From contig JAUKUA010000003.1 of the NCBI GenBank assembly GCA_030549175.1, positions 3,286,001 to 3,350,000 of the forward strand: a DNA stretch of 64,000 nucleotides. Direction: 5' to 3'. Each line of letters begins with the position of its first letter. The first letter of the stretch is position 1. The translations under genes were made by a program, and so were the position numbers. This document shows positions 54,920-64,000 of this stretch, piece after piece. Below the pieces are notes generated by a model. That model was not told the origin of the DNA and did no database searches. It was given only the letters and a program-made list of their open reading frames with translations. This DNA is from Lasiosphaeris hirsuta (taxonomy: Eukaryota > Ascomycota > Sordariomycetes > Sordariales > Lasiosphaeriaceae).

Positions 54920-56978
54920 TCACTGGGCATCCCTCCTAGGGCGCTTCCGGTCTGGCCCGCCCGCAGGCCTGCCACCGATGACGCCTCCCTCGCCAGCCGA
55001 GGCAGAGGGTGTCGAATCCGGCTCAAACGGCTTCTTCCTGCCGCCTGCACCGGGTCCTCCCCTACCACGACCACCTCCGCTGGATCCACCACGGCCGCCA
55101 CGGCCGCCACGGCCACCGGCGTCACCGCGGGGGGGTGCGGGGCCACGGCGAATATTCAAGCCGGGCACGCCCTTGAGACCCATCTTGCCGACGGTTGAGG
55201 CCTCGAGCATTGGGGGCTCCGAGACACCAAGCGATGCTGAAAAGCGGTTGGCAAGCTGGACGACGGCGACTGAGTCGAGGCCATGGATCTTCTTGAGCGT
55301 CTTGGTAAAGCCCAGGAAGGCGACGTAAGCTTGTTCCTTAGTCTGGTCGGGCACCTTGGCGAGGGCCTTTTGGATGATATCTGCCGAGGGCACAGCTTCG
55401 GCCTTGGGGTGTGCGCTGAGTGGCTGTCAGTACGGTTTCGTGGGCACAGGGAGAGGCAATAGAGACTTACCCCTTGGTGACCTTGATGGGGAATTCTGGG
55501 TTACTCCTGACGAAGTTCATCTCGGGAGGAGTCAGGATCATGACAGCACGTCCAGTCTTGCCGGCGCGGCCAGTTCTGCCCACACGGTGGACGTACTGCT
55601 CCTTGTCCGACGGGAGGCCAATCTGAACGACGAGGCCGATGTCTGGGAAATCCATACCACGTCCGACGACGTCAGAGGCGAAGAGCAGGCCCTGTGTAGC
55701 AGCCTTAAACTCCTCAACAGTTCTGTTGCGAGACGCTTGGCTCATGCGCGAGTGCATCTGGGAGACCGAGAGCTTGCCTGGAGCAGCGCCGCCTGACGAC
55801 CCAAAGATGTGGTACAACAAGCCGGCTTGTCTGGCAGTAGAGCTGAAGATGACGGCCTTGAGAGAAGGATTGTCGATGCGCTCACACGCCAGCAGGGAGT
55901 GGAGGCTAACGAGGACATCGTCAATGGAGTCGACGGCAATGACAGATTGCGGGATAGCATCTACGGTAGGCACCTCATTTTTGTCGATAGTTGAGATGCG
56001 CACGTGGCCAGGCTTCAAGACAAGGTGGAGGACCTTGTTGATCTCTGGCGGCATGGTTGCGCTGAAGCACATGCCCTGCCACTTGGCAGTGGCCTTGGCG
56101 GGGATCTGCTCGAGAATCTTCATCAGGGCAGGCATGAAGCCGGCGTCAAGCATGCGGTCGGCCTCATCGAGGACGAGGCAGCGGATATTGGTGAACTTTG
56201 CTCTGGTGGCAGCGTCGGAGAGATAGTCAATCAGGCGTCCAGGCGTAGCCACCAGGATGGTGGGCTTGCCCTTGAGGAACTTGCTGAGGTGAGTGGCCTT
56301 CTTGCTACCGCCAACGGCGATGTGGCACTCGAGGGCGGGCTTGCAAAGGCTTGTCAGTTTGTCGCACTCGTCGGCAATTTGCTGGGCGAGCTCGCGGGTT
56401 GGGGCCAGGACAAGCAGGCCAACTTGGGAGAGCGGCAGGTCCTTGGTCGACAACAGGGTTTGCAGGGCGGGGAGCAAAAAGGCGATGGTCTTGCCAGTGC
56501 CGGTCTTGGCTTGGACCAGGCAGTCGTCGTGGAAGGTGGGCAGCTGGAGGACCTTTTGCTGCACAGGTGTCATGAACTTGTACTGCATCTGGTCAAGGGC
56601 CCTCAGAAGCTGGGGCTGCAGGCGACCAGCCATTTGCGAGTACGGCGCCTTCTCGATGATGTGCTCCATGGTGGCGGCTGCGGGTTCAGTGCTAGTGTCG
56701 ATGTCGATGTCGATGTCGATGTCGCTGGCGATGTCGCCGGCGGTGGTGGTGGCGGCGCTAAGCTCTGCCAGATATCGTCGGGCGGATGGGAGCGGCGAGG
56801 CGGGGGCGTACAGTGTCTGGTGGACCCTCTGGTCGCGATGCACGGCGAGGCGGGTGAGATGCCTGGCCTGGGGAGACGCGGAGAGGCTGCAGGTGCACGT
56901 GGTGCGCAAAAGAGTCTGATTGACGTTGATCAAGAGTCCAGTGTGTGCCGAAGATGCTTGAATACGGGATACGAGCAT
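54920..56978 (-). CDS. MSS116: Mitochondrial DEAD-box RNA helicase MSS116
   Basis: Two exons, 56978-55471 and 55415-54920, 667 residues. The N-terminus is Arg/Ser-rich with few acids (MLVSRIQASS, RTTCTCSLSASPQARHLTRLAVHRDQR), typical of a mitochondrial targeting sequence. It is followed by an IDIDIDID stretch from a GATGTC microsatellite. Helicase motifs in order: Q-motif region YKFMTPVQQKVL, I AKTGTGKT, Ia APTRELAQQ, Ib TPGR, II VLDEADRMLD, III SATMP, IV VIFSST, V VGRGMDFPD, VI HRVGRTGRAGK. The C-terminal extension (FLGFTKTLKKIHGLD) and an RGG-rich tail match Mss116 relatives, which unwind group I/II introns and aid mitochondrial translation. The annotated intron (GTAAGT ... CACTCAG) restores AHPKAEAVPS. 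Confidence 0.93.
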
Positions 56979-57708
56979 AACTAGGGCAAGTAGATACGTA
57001 GGAGAGCAAAGCTGGAATGGGCAGTGTTAGATGTAAAAGACAATTGAAGACAAAGAGTGCTCGGCAGGGTTTTCACACTTGCACCCTCTGCAGAGATTGC
57101 TAAACACACATTGGGTCGTGCCTGCCGATGACAAAGCGCAGCGCGGCCCAATTGGATTGCTGCTGCTTGACGGGCGGAGCCGTGTTGAGTCAGGAAAAGC
57201 CCACGCCTTCTAAAGGCCTTCGTCTCAGCACTGATTCGTATCATGAAGGGTTAGGGCTCAGGGCTGCCACCTCCCTCCACTCATCACTGATTCCAATCAG
57301 AACATGAACTCGCCCCAAGCTGACTGTTCCGCCTATCAGGGTGGCTTCTTTAATCAGCCTTTTAAAGTCTACAAGTTTTCTTGTCTCTCGCGAACTAGCT
57401 TCCTTTGAGCTTAATGAGCAGCAACGCCGGATGCGTTGATTGCAGTGCAACCGCCGGACTTAGACAGCCGCAACATTGACATTCGTCTTTATTGTTGCTG
57501 TTTTTTTTCTTTTTTTGTACAAACTTAAAAAATACACGTTAAAATTAGCACATTGTTCAAACAACACACTGTGTCGCAGTTATTATAAGTTCAGCGGTAT
57601 CAGCCACACCAAACCGCTCTGCAAGTTCTGAGAAGTTGTCTCTCATAGGACTCGGTGCCCTCTCAGATTCCGTCATATCAATTTCGGCTCCCGCAAAGAC
57701 AAATTACA
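56979..57708. promoter_or_regulatory. Divergent promoter between MSS116 and the C48 protease
   Basis: A 730-base head-to-head gap with T-rich stretches around 57500-57535. No specific motif is claimed. Confidence 0.35.
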
Positions 57709-59445
57709 ATGGCAGCCCAGCATTCTCTTTTGGACGATGCCATACAGCGTAAGTCGTCCAAAGCCTTCATCACCGAGCTACCAGACAATCTCGACTATTT
57801 CCGTCTGCCAGACATTCCCGACATCTACAGGGTCGCCAAAGACGTTTCCGGGACGGAGCAACTCACACTCCTCAATCTCGACCCCGAGACTAAAGAACTA
57901 GGGACCGATGCGACAAGTTTAGAGTTTGTACATGACAACTACAAATACGTTCTGCATCCCCTTCTTGACTGCAATCATATCGATCACTTCAAATTCCACA
58001 GTGATGGGTCGACGCCCGAACCTGTTGACTCGTTTGTGAGCTTCATTCACTGTCACAACAACCTCAAAATCATACGGGAGGGCGAATACCTCGACGGTGG
58101 GGGTCTTTACAGACTCTCACAGCGGCTAAGTAGCTGGATCGAATCGGCCATGCCGTGGGTGGGAACTGGGCGCCCACAAAATGTGTGGATTGCCCCCGAC
58201 GCCTACATAATAGGCGCCATCCCACCAGACGATCTGACGGACGAAGGAATGAAGAAAATACTCAGAAACAATGCTCTCGACCTCTACAAGAACAGGTTCA
58301 TTGATAAGGAAGACGAGGAAGGAAGGAAGGACTACGAACTCAATATCCACCTACGTGGTGATCGCAGCAAAGACGTCGAAGAATTCCGCAGTGCAGCCTA
58401 CACCATTCATTTTGTACATCTCGAACTAACTAAAACAATGTCACATTTTGCACTCCTCATCCGCCAGAAACAACCACGAAAGGCTTGGTACTTGGACTCT
58501 AGTGGCACCTACAATGAAAAAAAAGATCGAAAAAAAAAGGTCACAAGAGCCTTTAATATATGGTTGAAAATCTCTGGCGTCGATCAAAAATTCCAACTCA
58601 AAGAAAAAGATGTGACCATAGTCGATGCACCAAATCAAAACGACGGCTGGTCCTGTGGACTGCACGCCATAGCCAACGCGGTGGTATTTCATCGTTTCAA
58701 CCTTCTCGGCTGGGACAAAATTCCTCGATGGCCAAGGCACAAACCAAATTTGGTGGTCTATGAGCTCCGAAAGTCCATCGACGCGATGATGAGAACTCGA
58801 ACGCTGAAAACTTCGAGTCAGCCCAACAAGTCAGCAGAGCTAGCCACTGGGAAAAGACGGCCCGGTAAGCAAAGAGCGCCAGATGATCGTCCGAGACGCA
58901 CAAGAGATGAAAGCCCACAGCCTGGTTTTCATGCTCGCTTTCCCACTGGCAGGAATGCAGCTAGGATCCCGACTCAAGACCCGCCAAGAAAACAAACGAC
59001 ACGGCCAGCGGATGTGCTATATATAGGGCGAGAGCGCCGGGGTCCTCCAAGAAAGGGCAATAGGAGCCAACCTCCGGCACCAGAGCATGTTATTCCGCGC
59101 AAAGGAACCGATGACGATACCTCCAGTGGTCTGAGTGACCCTCCTGACGGCACTTCCAGCTTCGGCGAGCAAACCACTCCCCCTCCGGCCGTTACTAGTA
59201 GCAGGTCAAAGAGTGGCAAGGGACGAAAATTAACAACCTCTCTATCTGATTCTGGTAGCAACATTCTTGCGGGTAGCATGAAACGAAAGAGAAAAGAAAC
59301 AGCACCACCTGCACCAAGCGCTAGACCGCCACCCCAAAAGAAGACAAAAGCCAGCACAATGGAACCTAAAACAGCTCCAAGTGACAACACCGGAACATTT
59401 CGGCGCAGCGATCGTCTGGTTGGGGATACGGCTAACAAAAAGTGA
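57709..59445 (+). CDS. Ulp1-like (C48) cysteine protease family protein
   Basis: Single exon, 578 residues, starting at the ATG in ACAATGGCAGCC. Residues ~190-345 form a C48 catalytic domain: VWIAPDAYIIG, then His246 (MSHFALLIRQ), Asp263 (WYLDSSG), and the Gln/Cys region NQNDGWSCGLHAIANA with Cys316. These match the Ulp1/SENP triad His-Asp-Cys. Ulp1 enzymes remove SUMO or related modifiers. The N-terminal third is acidic with no recognised domain, and the C-terminal 230 residues are basic, Pro/Ser-rich and disordered (RRPGKQRAPDDRPRR, MKRKRKETAPPAP), with likely nuclear signals. The lack of introns and divergence from housekeeping Ulp1 suggest a lineage-expanded, perhaps element-derived copy. 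Substrate unknown. Confidence 0.82.
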   Translation: MAAQHSLLDDAIQRKSSKAFITELPDNLDYFRLPDIPDIYRVAKDVSGTEQLTLLNLDPETKELGTDATSLEFVHDNYKYVLHPLLDCNHIDHFKFHSDGSTPEPVDSFVSFIHCHNNLKIIREGEYLDGGGLYRLSQRLSSWIESAMPWVGTGRPQNVWIAPDAYIIGAIPPDDLTDEGMKKILRNNALDLYKNRFIDKEDEEGRKDYELNIHLRGDRSKDVEEFRSAAYTIHFVHLELTKTMSHFALLIRQKQPRKAWYLDSSGTYNEKKDRKKKVTRAFNIWLKISGVDQKFQLKEKDVTIVDAPNQNDGWSCGLHAIANAVVFHRFNLLGWDKIPRWPRHKPNLVVYELRKSIDAMMRTRTLKTSSQPNKSAELATGKRRPGKQRAPDDRPRRTRDESPQPGFHARFPTGRNAARIPTQDPPRKQTTRPADVLYIGRERRGPPRKGNRSQPPAPEHVIPRKGTDDDTSSGLSDPPDGTSSFGEQTTPPPAVTSSRSKSGKGRKLTTSLSDSGSNILAGSMKRKRKETAPPAPSARPPPQKKTKASTMEPKTAPSDNTGTFRRSDRLVGDTANKK

Positions 59446-59660
59446 TGAGGGGTGGTTAGTAGGTGTTGGGTCGGGCGAATACATCATGTAGCAATAAACT
59501 TAGTGGTACCAATATTAGCATTTTTAACCGCGCATGTACTTACCGCAAGCCAATCGAAGCAACCCACATGTAGATGTTATGGCTGGCCGACAAACCGAAA
59601 CTTCAAAGACAAGAGAACATTGATGAAAAACATATATGTTATACAAGGCAGCTATCATAC

Positions 59661-61139
59661 TCAATTCTCCCCCTTCCGCCTCCCTTCTGGCCGTTTTTGA
59701 CTGCCTCTCCTCCCGCCCGTTGTGTTCTCAAACGTCACCTGCTGTGTCACAACCGTCGTTGTTTTGATCCCCCTCCCCCCAAACATCTCCTTTTCCCGCT
59801 CTGCCTCGGCTGCCGCGGGATCCGAACCCGCCACAACACTGACACTGTAGGTAGCGTCCACTCCAGCGCCGGGCCCCGCCCTCGACGCACCGCGGCTCCT
59901 CTCCATCCCACCAAACTCCAAGTCTTCCTCGCCTCCGCTGCTCGACCCCCGCTCCAGATGCAGCCCCTCGGTGCTGCTGCTGGAATCCAGCTCCTTTGAC
60001 GGTCCATACCCCGCAACATCACCGCCCCCAACCTGTGAAGCGTACGGGTTCGCTGCCCCCTTGACACTCCGCCCGTCCCCGGCGCGGCCGGCTGATTGCA
60101 TGGTGCGCGAGCGGAGCGAGGATGCGACGGAAGAGCCGAACAGGCGCGGCATGGCGGCCATGAAGATGGGGCGCAGGGTCGGCAGGCAGGCGGCGAGGAT
60201 GCCGCACGAGAGCTCGAGGAAGGACCAGGTGGCGGCGTCGACGTTGTCCCAGAAGGGGTCGGTGGTGTCGGTGGCCGTGTGGAGGGTGCGGACACGGTAA
60301 ATGGAGATGGCGCAGGGGCTGGGGGGGGGGGGTGTTAGGGTTGGCGCGGGGATAGGGGGAGAGGGGGACTTACAACAAGCCGAGCCCAAAGATGGCGATG
60401 AGCATGAATTTCTGGCGGCGGGGCAGCTGCAGTGATTTGATGGCCGGCATCGGCATGATGAGAATGGCGAAGTCTGTCGCCAGGTTGACGCCTGCCATGA
60501 CATACCAGATTGTGGGACTGTCGAGGCAGCGGCCTTTGACAGACGAGTCCCAGAAAGCTGCGACGGGCATGCAGGTAAGTGTTAGGAGGAAGGCGAGAGT
60601 AAAAGCCCACGCGGCGAGAAAGTATAAGCCGAATTTGGTGAGCTGTTGCATGATGCGATTTGCAAAGATGCGTTTGTACTGCAGCATGATGGATATCTTG
60701 GTAAAACAGACGGCGATGTTGTAGACGACAATGGAGCTATAGAATGCCTTCATGTAAGGGATTATATTCTCGGGCTTCACCATCCAGGTGTGGCGGCCGA
60801 GTCCCCAGTGTGCTTCTGTTGGCCTGTCAGTGTCGCTCAAGCTGGGATCCATGAAAACATGAACTTACCAAGGCCGATCGCAGCTGCAGATCCTATCGAC
60901 AAGATCTTCGCAGGGTTAGCATGACTTCACAACAGTACAATGATTAGGGGGCCGCATCTCACCTGGGCAGCAACCATAACCCCATCGTCTCGGCCAAAAC
61001 ATCGCAAAATAAACAGCCGAGCATAGCACCGTAGCGCGACCGCGATAGTAGAAACCACCGAGGCAATTGAGAGGATGATGACGATCTCCCCGAACCTCGA
61101 TTGGGTATCAAGGGGCGAATATCGGATAGTTCCTGCCAT
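59661..61139 (-). CDS. Second fungal rhodopsin-domain integral membrane protein
   Basis: Four exons: 61139-60963, 60905-60869, 60815-60374, 60318-59661; 437 residues. Family features: helix 1 IVIILSIASVVSTIAVALRCYARL, then FGRDDGVMVAAQ, the short exon ILSIGSAAAIGLG leading into EAHWGLGRHTW, SIVVYNIAVCFTKISIMLQYKRIF, CMPVAAFWDSSVKGRCLDSPTIWYVMAG, LATDFAILIMPMPAIKSL, KFMLIAIFGLGLFPCAISIYRV, and WSFLELSCGILAACLPTLRPI. A ~175-residue Gly/Ser/Glu tail follows. It is distinct from the protein at 3577-5089 but the same superfamily of putative fungal GPCR-like sensors. Exon 2 is 37 nt. The last intron ends in a long C run before its acceptor, so its exact acceptor is less certain. Confidence 0.86.
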
Positions 61140-62220
61140 GGTGGCGTTGTGTAAAGTCGACTCAACGGTGCATACGGTAAGTGCAGCCGGTTAGGTTCCA
61201 GGAGGCATTATGTTCTTGACACCGGACGACAGCCATGGCATCCTGGGCTGCAGGGCGTGCTGCCCTTAAGTGGAATCGACACGGACATCGAGGCCATCAG
61301 GTGGGTGCCGAGCCAAAGTGACAGCCGTTCGGTGTGTAAGGACACCGATAAGCCACATGGCTGCTGAACTCTTAGGTTTCGTTTTATTACTGGTTTCGAG
61401 TCTCGGCTCAAACATGAACACGTCCAAATGTTTTCCCAAATGGGCCCGAGGACGACCCCTGGCACCTGGACTCTGCCCGGGCAATTTGGGCAAGCGCACC
61501 CCACACGGCATCTCGGGGGCTGTGATCACGGGCAGTCGGTCGAAAATGTTTCAGGGCATCTTTTCCCCTCAACCCCTTTCCAGATGCACTGTTGCCCTCA
61601 TGGGATCTCAACATCATTAACATCATAGTCGAACTAATGCATGGCACACAGAAATCCATTGGCGATTGGCTTCACAGAGGCTGCAACCAGTCTGATCAGA
61701 AAGCAAGAAATCCAAGATGCTGGCGATACCAGACGCAACGGCTTCGTCAGAAACCCGGTCGGGCTTGTGGAGGTGGCTGCGGCGCAATAAACCTACCAAA
61801 ATGTGTTGTTCGACGGTTCTGAGACTTCCCCAGATGCACAACGGGACGTGCGCTCATAGTGCTGCGTCAATCTGCAATCTGATCCTCACTCCTCGTGGCT
61901 TTCAGTCGGGGTCACGATCCCTCGCTTGGCGGCCCGAGCGGTTGGGAGCCCCCTTGGCGGGGTCAAGGACTGTGTAGGATTGATTATTCCAAGAATAGCC
62001 TATTCCCACTTATCGCGCCGGCAGTCGCTCTTGAGCCCACCATATCCCCATACCTCTCCCTTATCGGCTCACCTTCGCGGGACCTGCGATCTCATCTGCC
62101 GCCAGGGGTAGAGGGGACTGATGCAGACTTGGGGAAGGTGACACTTGTGACACCAAGACGCCCTGGTCATTCGTTTGGGAAAGGCTGGAGAAAAGAGGCA
62201 AACCACACCACGTCCAGTTT
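61140..62220. other. Intergenic region
   Basis: About 1.1 kb holding the promoter of the membrane protein and the 3' UTR of the aldo/keto reductase. No gene seen. Confidence 0.45.
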
Positions 62221-63466
62221 CTACTTGGCTAAAGTCTTGGAAGCACTAGGGAAAGCTATGAACGCGCTTCTTGCTGCAAGAGGAGGTAGGACACCGGTGA
62301 TATTCGGGTCTCCTCCGATGAAGGTTGTCGGGAACCCAATGTCGAACTCCTTGACGCTCTCGAGGTAGGCAACCTCATCATTGGTGAGTAGGATACTCAG
62401 CCCGGCGATGTTGTCCCGAAGTTGCTCAACCCTCCTACCCCCGACGATGGGAAAAACATTGTACACGCCAAATTGCGCCGCTTTCTTGAGGATATACGCC
62501 AGCGCAATCTGCGTCACCGACTCAATGCCGTGGTCGGCCGCAACCTTTGCCAATGCTGCGCTGATCTCAACCTCTCCCGCCGACTGGCCGCTCCCCGACA
62601 CGGCACGCAACGGATCACCCTCCTTTTCTCTCGCCTCAACCGCCCTTCGGGACTGGAACTTTCCTCCACCCAGGACTCCCCATGGCGTGAGCGCCATTCC
62701 AAACGCCTTCGCCATCGGCAAAATGTCGCGCTCAAAGTCACGCTTCAACACACTCCAGTTGCCCGAGTACACACTGAACTGCGTCTTGCTGTAGGCTTTG
62801 GCGTACGTGTTGGCCGCACTGACAATCCACGCGGGTGTATCGCTCACGCCCAGATACAGCACCTTGCCCTGCAGAACGAGGGCATGCAGCGAGTCCATGA
62901 TCTCCTCAATCGAGGTCGTGTAGTCCCACCAGTGCACGTACAGGATGTCGATGTAGTCAGTCTGTAGCTTGAGGAGCGAATCTCGCACGCTCATGTGCAA
63001 GCTGCGTCGATGGTTTCCGCCCGCATTGGCCGTGCGGCCCTTCTTCCCGGCGCCGGCCGCGTGGAGCTGGTACTCGGCCGTGTACTTGGTGGCGAGCACC
63101 ACCTGGTCGCGTATGCCGCCATCGCGCTGGGCAATCCATTCGCCGATCCAGGTCTCGGACTCGCCGTTTTGGTAGTCGTTGGCCGTGTCGATGAAGTTTC
63201 CCCCCGCCTGCAGTGCGGACTCGAGATGAATAGGGGCGGGGGGAGATGGGAGGGGGATCAAGACCCACCTCAAAATATGCGTCCAGAAGCTCAAAGGCTC
63301 GTTCCTTGGTCATGAAGCCCCATGCTTGGTTCCAGGCTTGCCCGATATTCCCGCCACCGAGCGCGAGGGGGGAAACGCGGAGCCCAGCCGTTGACGAGAG
63401 GATCCGAAGCCGCCCCAGCTCTGTCGGCGGGTCGTCCGGCTGTGCAGGTCTCCCAAAGCCTGACAT
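62221..63466 (-). CDS. Aldo/keto reductase, aryl-alcohol dehydrogenase / NorB-like
   Basis: Two exons, 63466-63269 and 63207-62221, 394 residues. Start [12 protein letters not shown]. The intron (GTGGGT ... CTGCAG) joins LLDAYFE to [18 protein letters not shown]. The AKR tetrad is complete: Asp73 and Tyr78 (FIDTANDYQ), Lys107 (LATKYT), His158 (LYVHWWDY). NADPH-binding features follow ([25 protein letters not shown]). Overall layout resembles yeast Aad-type aryl-alcohol dehydrogenases and norsolorinic-acid reductase NorB. It is a cytosolic NADPH-dependent carbonyl reductase of unknown substrate, with no adjacent secondary-metabolite core gene in the window. Confidence 0.92.
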
Positions 63467-64000
63467 TCTAGGAGGTTTGAGCGTGGAGAGCAAACGAAGA
63501 TATTCTCGACAACCTGTTAGTTTTGGGTTCAGGATGAACTGTAAGTTGGCTGGGTGGGACTGAGTGCCTATAGGGACTGGGACTAGAAATACCGTAGCAG
63601 GGCAGCACTGCTACTCGCCCACTCACCTCGAGCTGCTTATCAACATGCAATGTTATATATAGCATTGAGGAGGGGTACAGCTGCACGCAGGCCGTGAGGA
63701 GGCTCAGACTTCGTCCATGAGAAACCGCCAATCATTGGCGTCGAGCACGCAATGCGGCACAACTACCCGAAATCTCCGACTCCGTGAGCATCCCAATCCG
63801 GCTACTCTCTGCATCATTACGAAAAAGGTCAATAGAGGGTCCAAGAGATTCAAATATGCAGAGAACAAATGGTAACAAGAATCAGTTTTCAGTAGGCGAT
63901 ACCGAGATGCGCTCCTGACTTGGCTTGAACTCTAAGGCATTATTGGCCGTATCATCTCGTCAGACACGAACTGATGATTCAGTGGGTTTTTTATGATGAG
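63467..64000. other. Upstream region of the aldo/keto reductase
   Basis: Contains the AKR leader and promoter; nothing else supportable before the window ends. Confidence 0.45.
63652..63661 (-). promoter_or_regulatory. TATA box of the aldo/keto reductase gene
   Basis: TATATATAAC on the minus strand, about 187 bases upstream of the ATG at 63466. Confidence 0.45.

Noticed and set aside
56004..56984. 326-codon open frame antisense to MSS116
   Set aside because: It is a shadow of GC-rich third positions in the helicase; Gly/Leu-rich with no family pattern.

Overview
This is a stretch of nuclear chromosome from a filamentous ascomycete (Pezizomycotina, most likely Sordariomycetes). The evidence is the density of short GT-AG introns (about 50-130 nt) with CTAAC/CTAAT branch sites, fungal-only families (Bys1, fungal rhodopsin/Pth11-like membrane proteins, fungal OPT transporters, NLR-like proteins with a SesB-type hydrolase) and decayed gene copies. 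I cannot name the species. Exon structures were built by hand from reading-frame phase, splice sites and family alignment from memory.

Layout, left to right. 0-12 kb: the 3' end of a methionine-type amino acid permease; a frameshifted small secreted GPI-type gene; a seven-helix fungal rhodopsin-family gene (minus); a 4.3 kb gene-poor stretch; an OPT oligopeptide transporter (plus, 5 exons, one GC-AG intron). 13-15 kb: two tiny ORFs in the same frame separated by one stop codon, with a degenerate minisatellite (core GAGCACCCGCCT) upstream. 15.5-27 kb: the most interesting block. It holds an ankyrin/subtilisin fusion (minus), a divergently transcribed protein of unknown family, and a 1,816-residue protein made of SesB-like alpha/beta hydrolase, NACHT-like region, winged helix, ankyrin repeats, ZZ zinc finger and acidic tail. 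Both the hydrolase and the NACHT-like module have lost key catalytic residues.

27-40 kb: a secreted Bys1 protein; an esterase pseudogene; a short gene with a possible frameshift; NOB1 and NOP10 (convergent, both ribosome biogenesis); a large uncharacterised Arg/Pro-rich protein; a copy of a fungal repeat-type gene family killed by an in-frame TAA. 40-53 kb: a C2H2 transcription-factor-like protein, a secreted GH5 endoglucanase with an X2 module, a secreted BBE-type FAD oxidase and an alcohol-oxidase-type GMC oxidoreductase. The last three make a plausible plant-cell-wall or carbohydrate oxidation neighbourhood, but they need not be co-regulated. 53-64 kb: an MFS transporter relic, the mitochondrial DEAD-box helicase MSS116, a C48 (Ulp1-like) protease, a second rhodopsin-family membrane protein and an aldo/keto reductase.

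Four or five decayed genes (2.1, 29.4, 38.0, 53.9 and perhaps 30.1 kb) lie between intact conserved genes, giving a mosaic of core and accessory segments.
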